NCBI GenBank assembly: GCA_913041095.1
Contig: CAJWIB010000055.1
Location: 1 to 11,089 of the forward strand
Length of the DNA: 11,089 nt
DNA from: an uncultured Rhodospirillaceae bacterium
GTDB lineage: Bacteria > Pseudomonadota > Alphaproteobacteria > Rhodospirillales > UBA2165
Direction: 5' to 3'
A program made the position numbers and the translations under genes. Numbering within the stretch: the stretch's first letter is position 1; every line of letters starts with the position of its first letter. This document shows positions 1-7,963 of this stretch, piece after piece. Below the pieces are notes generated by a model. That model was not told the DNA's origin, searched no databases, and saw only the letters and a program-made list of their open reading frames with translations.

Positions 1-792
1 AACGGCTTAGAGAAAGGCGGCACTGCCATCCTCAACCAGGACAATGAGTATTATGAATTATTGTCTGATGCCGCCACTGCGGCAGGGGCCGGTCGGGTCA
101 TTGGTTTCGGTGTGCACAATGAAGCGCAATACAAACTTTTGGATTTCGTGCTGCGGTCCGACGGTTCGAGCGTCGAAGCTTCTTTCAATGGTTATCGTTT
201 TTCCTATCAATTGGCGATGCCGGGGCGTCATTGGGTAATGAATAGTCTGGCCGTGCTGGCCACTGTTGAAGCTGTGGGAGCAGATGTCTTCGCAGCCGCC
301 CGCGCCTTTGCTCAAATCAAACCGCCGAAGGGCCGTGGCGAGCGGCATAGTATTTCTATTGGTGACGGCAGTATCGAGCTGATTGATGACAGCTACAATG
401 CCAGTCCGGTTTCAATCGCGGCGGCGCTGGAGGTTCTGGCTCAAGCAGAGTTGGGGCCTTCAGGCCGCCGGATTGCCGCCCTCGGAGATATGCGAGAGCT
501 TGGCGACAAATCAGCTGACCTTCATCAGGGATTGGCCACATATGTTGCCGCTGCAGGCGTCGATCTAGTTTACGCCGCTGGACCAGAGATGAAACATTTG
601 TGCGACGCCCTGCCTGGAACAATCGGTGTGATTCACACTGCTACTTCCAAGATACTTATTCAGCCACTACTCGACGAAGTCCAGCCGGGTGATGTCGTCC
701 TCGTCAAGGGCTCGGCAGGTTCTCTGATGGGCCAAGTCGTTGAAGCTCTCAAAAATTTGGTTGAAAGCAAGGAGATCTTGAATGCTGTTTAA
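1..792 (+). CDS. murF: MurF, UDP-MurNAc-tripeptide--D-Ala-D-Ala ligase (5' truncated by window)
   Basis: Cytoplasmic ATP-dependent ligase that adds D-alanyl-D-alanine to UDP-MurNAc-tripeptide, the last soluble step of peptidoglycan precursor synthesis. The reading frame is open from base 1, so the gene enters from the left; 263 residues are present. Compared with the roughly 450-480 residues usual for MurF, about 200 N-terminal residues (UDP-substrate domain and ATP P-loop) lie outside. Visible family motifs, numbered from the first codon in the window, are GGTAILNQDN (6-15), PGRHWVMNSLA (74-84, end of the central ATPase domain), DDSYNASP (129-136, C-terminal domain), ALGDMRELG (160-168) and VLVKGSAGS (233-241). 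Many MurF proteins have an Arg after the KGS motif (GSRMG type); here it reads GSLMG. The end overlaps mraY by 11 bases. The family assignment is secure from the motifs plus position upstream of mraY; completeness cannot be judged. Confidence 0.96.
   Translation, partial: NGLEKGGTAILNQDNEYYELLSDAATAAGAGRVIGFGVHNEAQYKLLDFVLRSDGSSVEASFNGYRFSYQLAMPGRHWVMNSLAVLATVEAVGADVFAAARAFAQIKPPKGRGERHSISIGDGSIELIDDSYNASPVSIAAALEVLAQAELGPSGRRIAALGDMRELGDKSADLHQGLATYVAAAGVDLVYAAGPEMKHLCDALPGTIGVIHTATSKILIQPLLDEVQPGDVVLVKGSAGSLMGQVVEALKNLVESKEILNAV
769..774 (+). promoter_or_regulatory. Shine-Dalgarno site of mraY
   Basis: AAGGAG lies inside the last codons of murF, 7 bases before the ATG at 782. It is a near-perfect anti-16S match with ideal spacing. 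It supports the 782 start, even though this makes mraY overlap murF by 11 bases. Confidence 0.8.
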
Positions 793-1870
793 CACCCTTG
801 CTCAATTAGCTGATCAATTCGCGTTCTTTAACTTGTTCCGTTACATCACGTTCCGGACCGGTGGTGCGATGATGACAGCTTTGATTGTGAGTTTTATCTG
901 CGGGCCGATCATCATCAAATGGCTCAAAGTCCATCAAAAGAAAGGCCAGCCCATTCGCGAAGATGGACCGGAAGGCCATCTGATTACTAAGGTTGGCACA
1001 CCGACCATGGGCGGCTTTATGATCCTATTGGCGCTGGTGGTCTCGACGCTGTTATGGGCTGATCTGCACAATGGCTATATATGGGCGGCACTTTGTGTGA
1101 CGGTGGGTTACGGCATGATCGGTTTTATCGATGACTACATTAAAGTCACTCGGCAAAATTCAAGTGGTCTTCCAGGTAAGCTCAAAATGCTACTGCAAAT
1201 TTTCATCGCCATCGTGGTGACGCTTTATATTATGAGCTTGACCCGTGATCCGTTATCGACCTCGCTGGCTATTCCGTTTTTCAAAACTGTGCTGATTGAT
1301 CTTGGCTGGTTCTTTGTAGCGTTCTCTTGTTTGGTGATTGTCGGTTCTTCTAATGCCGTCAATTTAACCGACGGGTTGGATGGCTTGGCGATTGGCCCGG
1401 TAATGATCGCAACCGGTGTCTTTGCACTTATTTCATACGTTATTGGTAACTCTGTCTTTTCAAACTATCTGCAGTTTAATTACGTGCCGGGCGCAGGCGA
1501 GCTTTCCATTTTTTGTGGCGCGCTGATTGGTGCCGGTCTTGGCTTCCTCTGGTATAACGCGCCGCCGGCCATGGTTTTTATGGGTGATACCGGCTCTCTC
1601 GCGATGGGTGGAGCTCTTGGATCAGTAGCCGTCATTACCAAGCATGAACTGGTGTTGGCAATCGTTGGCGGCTTGTTCGTGTTGGAAACCGTTTCGGTAA
1701 TTGTTCAAGTCATTTCCTTCAAGATGACGGGCAAGCGCGTCTTCGCAATGGCGCCGCTGCATCATCATTTTGAGAAAAAAGGCTGGGCTGAACCGACCAT
1801 TGTTATTCGTTTTTGGATTATTGCGGTGATTTTGGCAATTGCCGGGCTTGCCACTTTGAAACTGAGGTAA
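782..1870 (+). CDS. mraY: MraY, phospho-MurNAc-pentapeptide translocase
   Basis: Integral inner-membrane enzyme that transfers phospho-MurNAc-pentapeptide from UDP to undecaprenyl phosphate, giving lipid I. The product is 362 residues, the normal family length, with about ten hydrophobic segments (for example near 30-48, 75-93, 98-116, 134-152, 203-222, 288-310 and 338-360). Key motifs are intact: VGTPTMGG (71-78), the metal/substrate aspartates in FIDDYIK (D117, D118), NLTDGLDG (194-201), MGDTGS (267-272, with the conserved D269) and the cytosolic APLHHHFE histidine motif (324-331). It starts at an ATG with a strong AAGGAG site and overlaps the end of murF, so the two are probably translationally coupled. 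murD follows after 16 bases. Nothing looks broken. Confidence 0.98.
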   Translation: MLFNTLAQLADQFAFFNLFRYITFRTGGAMMTALIVSFICGPIIIKWLKVHQKKGQPIREDGPEGHLITKVGTPTMGGFMILLALVVSTLLWADLHNGYIWAALCVTVGYGMIGFIDDYIKVTRQNSSGLPGKLKMLLQIFIAIVVTLYIMSLTRDPLSTSLAIPFFKTVLIDLGWFFVAFSCLVIVGSSNAVNLTDGLDGLAIGPVMIATGVFALISYVIGNSVFSNYLQFNYVPGAGELSIFCGALIGAGLGFLWYNAPPAMVFMGDTGSLAMGGALGSVAVITKHELVLAIVGGLFVLETVSVIVQVISFKMTGKRVFAMAPLHHHFEKKGWAEPTIVIRFWIIAVILAIAGLATLKLR

Positions 1871-1886
1871 GGAAACTAGAATAAAT

Positions 1887-3269
1887 ATGATCAACGTAAC
1901 TTCTTTTGCCAATAAGCCAGTTGGTGTTTTGGGGCTTGGTCGCTCCGGCCTCTCAGTTGTCCGCGCTTTGGCGGCAGGAGAGGCTGAGGTCTGGGCGTGG
2001 GATGATTTAGAGGCGACCCGCGATAAGGCGATTGATGAGGGTATTGAGCTTACTGATCTTTATCAAAGTGACTGGTCTCAGTTAGACACATTGGTGTTGA
2101 GCCCGGGAATACCGGATCAGTTTCCGGAGCCCCACGAAATTGCCAGCCGCGCCCATAATGCCGGCTGTGAAATTATATGCGATGTTGACTTGTTGGCGCG
2201 GGAAGTCGCTACCGCCCGGTTTGTCGGTGTATCCGGCACCAATGGTAAATCAACGACGACGGCGCTGATTGGACATATTTTTAAAGCGGAGGAGCGGTCT
2301 GTCGAAATTGGCGGGAATTACGGAATTCCAGTTTTGGATTTAACACCGCTCGGCGAAGACGGTACATATGTGCTGGAACTATCTTCTTATCAATTAGAAC
2401 GCGTTCCCTCGGTTCGTCTGGATGTCGCAGTGCTGCTCAATATTTCACCGGATCATTTGGATCGTCATGGTGGTTTGAACGGCTATGTTGCGGCCAAGCG
2501 CATTTTGTTTGAGCGCACCAAAGAAAATGCCCAAACAATTATCGGCATGGAAGATTCTTACTGCCGTGGCATCTCCTTGGAATTGATGATTAACCGGGGC
2601 GGTAAGGGTATTGTGCCGATCTCGGGAAGCGCCCGTACTCTGGGTGGTGTCTATGTCAAAAATGGTACGCTCATTGACGATCTCGAAAATCAGCAAAAAT
2701 CGATCATGGATTTGCGGACCGTGACGACCCTGCCGGGTGGGCATAATTGGCAAAATGCAGCGGCAGCTTATGCAGCGGCGCGGGCAGCTGACATCAAGCC
2801 TGAAAAAATCGCTGCAGCGATCCAAACTTTTGACGGTTTGCCGCACCGTCAAGAGTTGATCCGCGAAATCAAAGGCATTGCCTATATCAATGACAGTAAA
2901 GCTACCAACACGGAAGCGGCCGCCAAAGCGCTACTGTGTTACCAAGATGTTCATTGGATTGCCGGAGGGCAGTTTAAAGAGAAGAATCTCGGTGCTATCG
3001 CGCAAGTGCTGCCGAAGATCAAGCACGCTTATCTCCTTGGTGAGGCGCAAGATCAGCTGGCTGGGCTGCTCGGCTCCAACGTCTCGGCACGTCAATTTAA
3101 TAATCTCGAAGCGGCGGTGAATGCAGCTCATCAAGCCGCGCAAAGAGAGGGTGGTGGTGCTGTTCTGTTGTCGCCGGCCTGCGCGTCTTTCGATCAATTT
3201 TCTGATTTTGAACAACGCGGCGATACGTTCTGTGACCTCGTTAAAAATCTGGAAGCAGGTGCCGCATGA
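1887..3269 (+). CDS. murD: MurD, UDP-MurNAc-L-alanine--D-glutamate ligase
   Basis: Cytoplasmic Mur ligase adding D-Glu to UDP-MurNAc-L-Ala with ATP. It has 460 residues, normal for the family. The N-terminal Rossmann-like domain carries GVLGLGRSG (13-21). The central ATPase domain has the P-loop GVSGTNGKSTT (114-124, K121), ELSSYQLE (164-171), NISPDHLDRH (185-194), K204 in the position of the carbamylated lysine, and GGHNWQNAAAA (284-294). The C-terminal domain has NDSKATN (335-341) and LSPACASFDQF (428-438). The ATG at 1887 is the only sensible start. Its likely Shine-Dalgarno (TAAGGA, 1868-1873) overlaps the mraY stop and sits 13 bases away, which is long, so initiation may depend partly on ribosomes finishing mraY. 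The stop shares ATGA with ftsW. Confidence 0.98.
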   Translation: MINVTSFANKPVGVLGLGRSGLSVVRALAAGEAEVWAWDDLEATRDKAIDEGIELTDLYQSDWSQLDTLVLSPGIPDQFPEPHEIASRAHNAGCEIICDVDLLAREVATARFVGVSGTNGKSTTTALIGHIFKAEERSVEIGGNYGIPVLDLTPLGEDGTYVLELSSYQLERVPSVRLDVAVLLNISPDHLDRHGGLNGYVAAKRILFERTKENAQTIIGMEDSYCRGISLELMINRGGKGIVPISGSARTLGGVYVKNGTLIDDLENQQKSIMDLRTVTTLPGGHNWQNAAAAYAAARAADIKPEKIAAAIQTFDGLPHRQELIREIKGIAYINDSKATNTEAAAKALLCYQDVHWIAGGQFKEKNLGAIAQVLPKIKHAYLLGEAQDQLAGLLGSNVSARQFNNLEAAVNAAHQAAQREGGGAVLLSPACASFDQFSDFEQRGDTFCDLVKNLEAGAA

Positions 3270-4432
3270 AAAGAACATTCTCCCGCACGGATGAAAGCCT
3301 CTTTGGCCGCTGGTGGTGGACTGTTGATCGCTGGATGATAGCAGCTATTATCGCCATATTGGCGCTGGGAGGGATTTTGGCGCTAGCCGCAAGTCCGGCA
3401 GTTGCAGAACGTATCGGGCTTGATACTTTTCACTTTGTCCAGCGTCAGTTTATTGTTCTGCCGTTTGTCTTGATAGTCATGTTTGCCGTGTCACTGTTAA
3501 ACCGAAGTGGAGTTCGTCAACTCGCCGTCATCTGTTTTTGCCTGGCGGTAATATTTATGATTTATACGCTGATGGACGGTACCAAGATCAAAGGTGCCAT
3601 CCGGTGGGTAACGTTCGCTGGTTTTTCAATCCAGCCATCCGAATTTGTAAAGCCAAGTTTTGCTATTATTGGTGCGTGGATGTTTTCGGCTTGGCGGCTC
3701 AAAGAAGATTTTCCCGGTTATATGGTAGCGGTTGGGCTGTATCTTACCGTCGTTGCCTTGTTGCTGATGCAGCCCGATGTCGGTATGGCGATTTTGGTCA
3801 GCGTCGTCTGGGGTGTCCAGTTTTTCCTCGCCGGCTTGCCGATGCTGCTGGTGTTGGCAATCGGCATCGTTTTTATCTGTGGTGGATTTGTAGCCTATTT
3901 TAACTTTGAACATGTGCAAATCCGCATCGACCGTTTTTTCGATCCTGTAAGCATCGAGGCTTATCAAGTCATGCGGTCGCTCGAAGCTTTTCGCAATGGC
4001 GGTGTTTTTGGCCGGGGACCGGGTGAAGGCCATGTTAAAGAAGTGCTGCCGGATGCCCATGCTGATTTTATTTTTGCTGTCGCTGGAGAAGAATTCGGTC
4101 TCATGATGACACTGTTGATTGTTGGCTTGTTTTTGTTCGTTGTGCTCAGAGGATTTGGTCGCGCCTTCAAGGAAACTGATCTGTTTGTCCAGCTCGCCGT
4201 TGCCGGATTACTAGTTCAATTCGGTTTGCAAGCGATCATCAACATGGCCTCGACGCTTAACCTGATGCCGACCAAGGGAATGACCTTACCGTTTGTTTCC
4301 TACGGCGGCTCATCAATGATGGCTTTGGCGATTGGTCTCGGTATGGTTTTGGCGCTGACCCGCGAGCGGCCGGGACAGGAAAATGCGTGGCGCGATCTCG
4401 GCGGTAAGGATATGGGAGGGCGCCTGATTTAA
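3266..4432 (+). CDS. ftsW: FtsW, septal lipid II polymerase (SEDS family)
   Basis: Polytopic inner-membrane SEDS protein. With its partner transpeptidase FtsI it polymerises lipid II into septal glycan. It has 388 residues with about ten hydrophobic segments (near 23-43, 58-78, 85-103, 127-145, 150-168, 172-190, 191-212, 278-298, 307-328 and 343-365). Family signatures are KGAIRWV (109-115), IQPSEFVKP (122-130), QPDVG (169-173), AYQVMRSLEAFRNGG (232-246), the catalytic-loop region LPDAHADFIFAVAGEEFG (261-278) and MPTKGMTLPFVSYGGSS (334-350). D267 corresponds to the essential aspartate of SEDS polymerases. The residue before it is Ala, where the familiar sequence is HTDF. Location between murD and murG separates it from RodA, its elongation paralogue. 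The ATG overlaps the murD stop (ATGA), with a modest GGAAG site at 3251-3255. The tail after the last helix is short and polar. Confidence 0.97.
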   Translation: MKRTFSRTDESLFGRWWWTVDRWMIAAIIAILALGGILALAASPAVAERIGLDTFHFVQRQFIVLPFVLIVMFAVSLLNRSGVRQLAVICFCLAVIFMIYTLMDGTKIKGAIRWVTFAGFSIQPSEFVKPSFAIIGAWMFSAWRLKEDFPGYMVAVGLYLTVVALLLMQPDVGMAILVSVVWGVQFFLAGLPMLLVLAIGIVFICGGFVAYFNFEHVQIRIDRFFDPVSIEAYQVMRSLEAFRNGGVFGRGPGEGHVKEVLPDAHADFIFAVAGEEFGLMMTLLIVGLFLFVVLRGFGRAFKETDLFVQLAVAGLLVQFGLQAIINMASTLNLMPTKGMTLPFVSYGGSSMMALAIGLGMVLALTRERPGQENAWRDLGGKDMGGRLI

Positions 4433-5589
4433 TGGCTAGTTCTCCCGCCAAACCTCTTGTTGTATTAGCCGCTGGCGGGACCGGTGGTCATGTTTTCCCT
4501 GCCGAAGCTTTAGCCGCCGAGCTCAGTAGTCGCGGGTATCAGTTAGCTCTTGTAACGGATCGGCGAGGTGGCGATCTGAGTGGCCGTTTAGGTGAGCTTG
4601 AAACTCATCGTGTACGCGCTGGAGGTATTGCCGGAAAAGGTGTTTTTGCCCGCATTCTTAGTGCGATTGAATTGATGGTTGGTACCGTGCAGGCGTGGTT
4701 CCTGCTGCGCCGCTTAAAGCCCGCTGTTGTTGTTGGATTTGGTGGTTATGCCTCGGTGCCGACGATGCTGGCTGCGGCGTATTCTGGCACCAAGGCAGCA
4801 ATCCATGAGCAAAATGCTGTGCTGGGCCGGGCTAATCGCATGCTAGCTAGCCGGGTTGAGACAATTGCAACATCTTTCGAGAAAGTTTCTGAAATTCCGG
4901 AAAATGCTAAATCAAATATAATCGTCACCGGTATGCCCGTGCGGCTAGCGGTCACGATTGTCAGAGATCGAGCTTATCCGTCTATCAGCAGAGAAGGCGA
5001 TATAAATTTAGCAGTCTTTGGTGGCAGTCAAGGCGCTCATATATTTAGTGTGGTCGTACCGGATGCCATGAAGCGGCTTGATGAAAGCCTCCGTCGCCGG
5101 ATCAAAATTACCCAACAGAGCCGCCAAGAAGACATAGATCTGGCTAATTCGGTTTATCGCACCATTGGTATTGAAGCGGAGCTTTCTACTTTCTTTAATG
5201 ACGTGCCGGATCGTATTGCTGATGCTCATCTGGTGATTTGTCGGTCAGGCGCATCTTCAATTGCCGAGCTAACGACGATCGGCCGTCCGGCGATTTTAGT
5301 GCCCTACCGTCACGCGGTGGATGATCATCAATCAAGAAATGCCCATGCAGTTGATGAGGTCGGCGGCGGTTGGCTCATCCCCGAAAAAGCCTTTACTGGT
5401 GTCGTTCTAGCGGAGCGTTTAGCAGCTTTATTTGCCATCCCGCGCATACTTGAGAACGCCGCAACAGCGGCAAAATCAGCCGGCGTGCCAGACGCTGCTG
5501 CGAGACTTGCCGATATGGTTGTCGGCCTGATGTCCAATGGTAACGGCAAAAGTGATCCCGATACAACTAATCAAAGGGCCGCGGCATGA
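4432..5589 (+). CDS. murG: MurG, lipid II synthase (GlcNAc transferase)
   Basis: Membrane-associated GT-B glycosyltransferase on the cytoplasmic face. It transfers GlcNAc from UDP-GlcNAc to lipid I, forming lipid II, the substrate of FtsW. It has 385 residues, slightly longer than the 355-residue E. coli enzyme because of a polar C-terminal extension (about 368-385). The N-terminal domain carries glycine loops GGTGGHVFPA (15-24) and GFGGYAS (102-108), and the acceptor-site motif HEQNAVLGRAN (125-135). The C-terminal UDP-GlcNAc domain carries GGSQGA (197-202), ICRSGASSIAEL (269-280) and PYRHAVDDHQSRNA (291-304). The start codon overlaps the ftsW stop as TAATG, with a GGGAGGG site at 4414-4420, 11 bases upstream. 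The 3' end shares ATGA with murC. Family assignment is secure. Confidence 0.98.
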   Translation: MASSPAKPLVVLAAGGTGGHVFPAEALAAELSSRGYQLALVTDRRGGDLSGRLGELETHRVRAGGIAGKGVFARILSAIELMVGTVQAWFLLRRLKPAVVVGFGGYASVPTMLAAAYSGTKAAIHEQNAVLGRANRMLASRVETIATSFEKVSEIPENAKSNIIVTGMPVRLAVTIVRDRAYPSISREGDINLAVFGGSQGAHIFSVVVPDAMKRLDESLRRRIKITQQSRQEDIDLANSVYRTIGIEAELSTFFNDVPDRIADAHLVICRSGASSIAELTTIGRPAILVPYRHAVDDHQSRNAHAVDEVGGGWLIPEKAFTGVVLAERLAALFAIPRILENAATAAKSAGVPDAAARLADMVVGLMSNGNGKSDPDTTNQRAAA

Positions 5590-7019
5590 GAGGACTGCCA
5601 CTTGATCTCGGTACCATTCATTTCGTCGGCATCGGCGGTATTGGCATGAGCGGTATTGCCGAAGTGTTGCATAACCTCGGTTACGCGGTGCAGGGCAGTG
5701 ATATGGCGGAAGGCACCAATGTGGTCCGCTTAAGAGATCTCGGCATTGATGTTAAAGTTGGCCACGCCGAGAAAAATTTGGGTAAGGCGGAAGTGGTGGT
5801 AATTTCCTCTGCGGTTAAAGCCGGAAACCCGGAATTGGAGGTCGCCCGCCAGCGCCTAATGCCGGTAGTGCGCCGGGCCGAGATGCTTGCTGAGCTCATG
5901 CGTCTTAAATGGTCCATCGCCGTTGGCGGTACTCATGGAAAAACCACTACAACGTCGTTGGTAGCAGCGCTTTTAGAAGCCGCCAAAATGGATCCAACCG
6001 TTATCAATGGCGGTATTATTAATGCCTGGGGAACCAATGCGCGGCTCGGTGATGGTGATTGGCTGGTTACGGAGGCTGATGAATCAGATGGTACTTTTGT
6101 AAAATTACCTTCGACCATCGCCGTTGTTACCAATATTGACAGCGAACATATGGATCATTACGGCTCGTTCGATGCCTTGCGCGATGCTTTTGTCACCTTT
6201 GTCGAACAAATCCCATTTTATGGTTTTGCTGCTCTCTGTATTGACGATGCCGAAGTGCAAGCATTGATCCCCCGGGTCTTAGACCGTAAAATCATCACCT
6301 ATGGTGAATCACCCCAGGCCGATATTCGCATCGCTAATATTGAGGCGTCCAGGGATGGTTCTAGCTTTGATATCGTCATTGCCGATCGTAAATCTGGTGA
6401 AGAGCGCATAATCAAAAAACTGCATCTGCCGATGGTAGGTGGGCACAATACTCTAAATGCTGCGGCGGCCATCAGTATTGCTTTAGAAATGGGTATTGCC
6501 GACGATTTGATCCGCAAAGGCCTTACCAATTTTGAAGGCATTAAGCGGCGTTTTACCAAAACCGGTGAAGTTGATGGCGTTTCGATCATTGATGATTATG
6601 GTCATCATCCAGTTGAAATTTCAGCCGTGCTTGAAGCCGCCCGCACGGCGACACCGGCAGGCCGGGTCATGGCCGTCGTGCAACCGCATCGTTACTCCCG
6701 TTTGTACGATTTATTCGAGGATTTTTGCACCTGCTTCAATAATGCTGACGTTGTTGTTGTTGCCGACATCTATGCTGCCGGTGAGACGCCGATTGAAGAT
6801 GTCAGTCGCGATAGTCTGGTCGAAGGCTTGCGCTCACATGGTCATCGGATGGTCATTCCCTTAGAACAACCCGATGATCTTGCCGGTCTCGTTGACACAC
6901 ATTTGAGTTCAGGCGATATGGTGGTTTGCCTAGGGGCTGGCAATATTACGGCCTGGGCTAACAGCTTGCCGGACGAGTTGGCCGAATTACGCGGGCTTAA
7001 TAAAGAGGTGGCTGGATGA
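5586..7019 (+). CDS. murC: MurC, UDP-N-acetylmuramate--L-alanine ligase
   Basis: Cytoplasmic ATP-dependent ligase adding L-Ala to UDP-MurNAc, the first stem-peptide residue. It has 477 residues, usual for MurC. The N-terminal dinucleotide-type fold shows HFVGIGGIGMSGIAE (12-26). The ATPase domain has GGTHGKTTTTS (114-124, P-loop K119), TEADESDGTF (162-171), NIDSEHMDHYG (183-193) and GGHNTLNAAAA (285-295). The C-terminal domain has RRFTKTG (321-327), DDYGHHPVEI (336-345), QPHRYSR (366-372) and CLGAGNI (448-454). HMDHYG and DDYGHHP separate it from MurD, MurE, MurF and Mpl, and the genomic position agrees. The start is coupled to murG by ATGA with AAAGGG at 5573-5578; the end is coupled to murB the same way. 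No truncation is seen. Confidence 0.98.
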   Translation: MRGLPLDLGTIHFVGIGGIGMSGIAEVLHNLGYAVQGSDMAEGTNVVRLRDLGIDVKVGHAEKNLGKAEVVVISSAVKAGNPELEVARQRLMPVVRRAEMLAELMRLKWSIAVGGTHGKTTTTSLVAALLEAAKMDPTVINGGIINAWGTNARLGDGDWLVTEADESDGTFVKLPSTIAVVTNIDSEHMDHYGSFDALRDAFVTFVEQIPFYGFAALCIDDAEVQALIPRVLDRKIITYGESPQADIRIANIEASRDGSSFDIVIADRKSGEERIIKKLHLPMVGGHNTLNAAAAISIALEMGIADDLIRKGLTNFEGIKRRFTKTGEVDGVSIIDDYGHHPVEISAVLEAARTATPAGRVMAVVQPHRYSRLYDLFEDFCTCFNNADVVVVADIYAAGETPIEDVSRDSLVEGLRSHGHRMVIPLEQPDDLAGLVDTHLSSGDMVVCLGAGNITAWANSLPDELAELRGLNKEVAG

Positions 7020-7963
7020 TGGCTGCTCCTAGTTTTTCTGATGGTTTGTTGGCAAAACTTCCGGCCGTGAAAGGACGATTGAAGGAGAATGCTGATCTTG
7101 CCAAATCAACCTGGTTCCGGGTAGGTGGGCCAGCCGAAGTGATGTTCCAGCCACGTGACCTTGATGATTTAGTCAATTTTCTGACTGATAAGCCTGATGA
7201 CGTGCCGATGACGGTGATTGGTATTGGCTCAAACTTGATGGTGCGCGACGGTGGTGTGCCGGGTGTTGTCATCAGACTCGGCGAAGTGTTTACGGATATT
7301 TCTGTCGACGGGTTAGAAATAACCGCTGGTGGAGGTGTATCCAATCTCAGGCTTGCCAATGCGGCGCGTGATGCCGGCATCAAGGGTTTTGAATTTTTGA
7401 CCGGTATTCCGGGCGCAGTCGGTGGAGCGCTGCGTATGAATGCCGGCGCCTATGGTGCTGAAACCAAGGACATTGTGCAAAGCGTTAAAGCGATTGATGA
7501 GCATGGGCAAATTGTTGATCTAACGGTTGCAGATATGAAGTTCAGCTATCGCCACTCCGATGCGCCGGATGATCTGATTTTTATCGAAGGCCGGTTTAAA
7601 GGGAAATCTGGCACGCCGGCGGGTATAGGCGCCCGGATGAAATCAATTCGAGCGCAGCGAGAGCAGTCGCAACCAATTAAAACACCGACCAGTGGCAGTA
7701 CGTTTACTAATCCCCCCGACGCTAAAGCGTGGGAGCTTATTGATCAAGCCGGCTGCCGAGGTTTGATGCGCGGCGGCGCGGTGGTCTCTGAAAAGCATTG
7801 TAATTTCCTCATCAATACCGGCTCGGCAACGGCGGCTGATCTTGAAGGTCTTGGCGAGGAAGTCCGCCACCGGGTGTTTGAGACCAGTGGCGTTAAGTTG
7901 GAATGGGAAATTCGCCGTATCGGCGTAGCTGCCAATCCAAGCATCGAGGAGGTTTCCTCATGA
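7016..7963 (+). CDS. murB: MurB, UDP-N-acetylenolpyruvoylglucosamine reductase
   Basis: FAD- and NADPH-dependent cytoplasmic reductase turning UDP-GlcNAc-enolpyruvate into UDP-MurNAc, the substrate of MurC. It has 315 residues, typical of the shorter MurB type rather than the roughly 340-residue E. coli form. FAD-binding features are TWFRVGGPAEVM (32-43), IGSNLMVRDGG (70-80) and TGIPGAVGGALRMNAGAYG (129-147). Catalytic elements are FSYRHS (176-181, R179), SGSTFTNPP (226-234, S228 as the proton-donor position) and the C-terminal LEWEIRRIG (295-303), whose second Glu (E298) probably matches the catalytic Glu. Two adjacent ATGs exist, 7016 and 7019. GAGGTG at 7005-7010 is 5 or 8 bases from them, so the true start could be one codon later. 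Sitting inside the dcw cluster between murC and ddl is an alphaproteobacterial trait. Confidence 0.98.
   Translation: MMAAPSFSDGLLAKLPAVKGRLKENADLAKSTWFRVGGPAEVMFQPRDLDDLVNFLTDKPDDVPMTVIGIGSNLMVRDGGVPGVVIRLGEVFTDISVDGLEITAGGGVSNLRLANAARDAGIKGFEFLTGIPGAVGGALRMNAGAYGAETKDIVQSVKAIDEHGQIVDLTVADMKFSYRHSDAPDDLIFIEGRFKGKSGTPAGIGARMKSIRAQREQSQPIKTPTSGSTFTNPPDAKAWELIDQAGCRGLMRGGAVVSEKHCNFLINTGSATAADLEGLGEEVRHRVFETSGVKLEWEIRRIGVAANPSIEEVSS
7946..7953 (+). promoter_or_regulatory. Shine-Dalgarno site fixing the ddl start
   Basis: GAGGAGGT lies 6 bases before the ATG at 7960, within the last codons of murB. It is the strongest ribosome binding site in the window. It argues against an in-frame ATG at 7903, which would add 19 residues unlike the Ddl N-terminus and overlap murB by 61 bases. 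Confidence 0.85.

Noticed and set aside
1871..1886. Promoter or leader in the mraY-murD gap
   Set aside because: Only 16 AT-rich bases with no recognisable -35/-10 pair; it is simply the spacer carrying the murD ribosome binding region.
6747..6761. GTT repeat run in murC
   Set aside because: It encodes a valine beta strand (VVVV before ADIY) normal for the MurC C-terminal domain; it is too short to call a repeat.
7903..7959. Upstream in-frame ATG extending ddl by 19 residues
   Set aside because: The extension is the out-of-frame reading of the murB 3' end and does not resemble a Ddl N-terminus. The ATG at 7960 has a much better Shine-Dalgarno and an ATGA junction like its neighbours.
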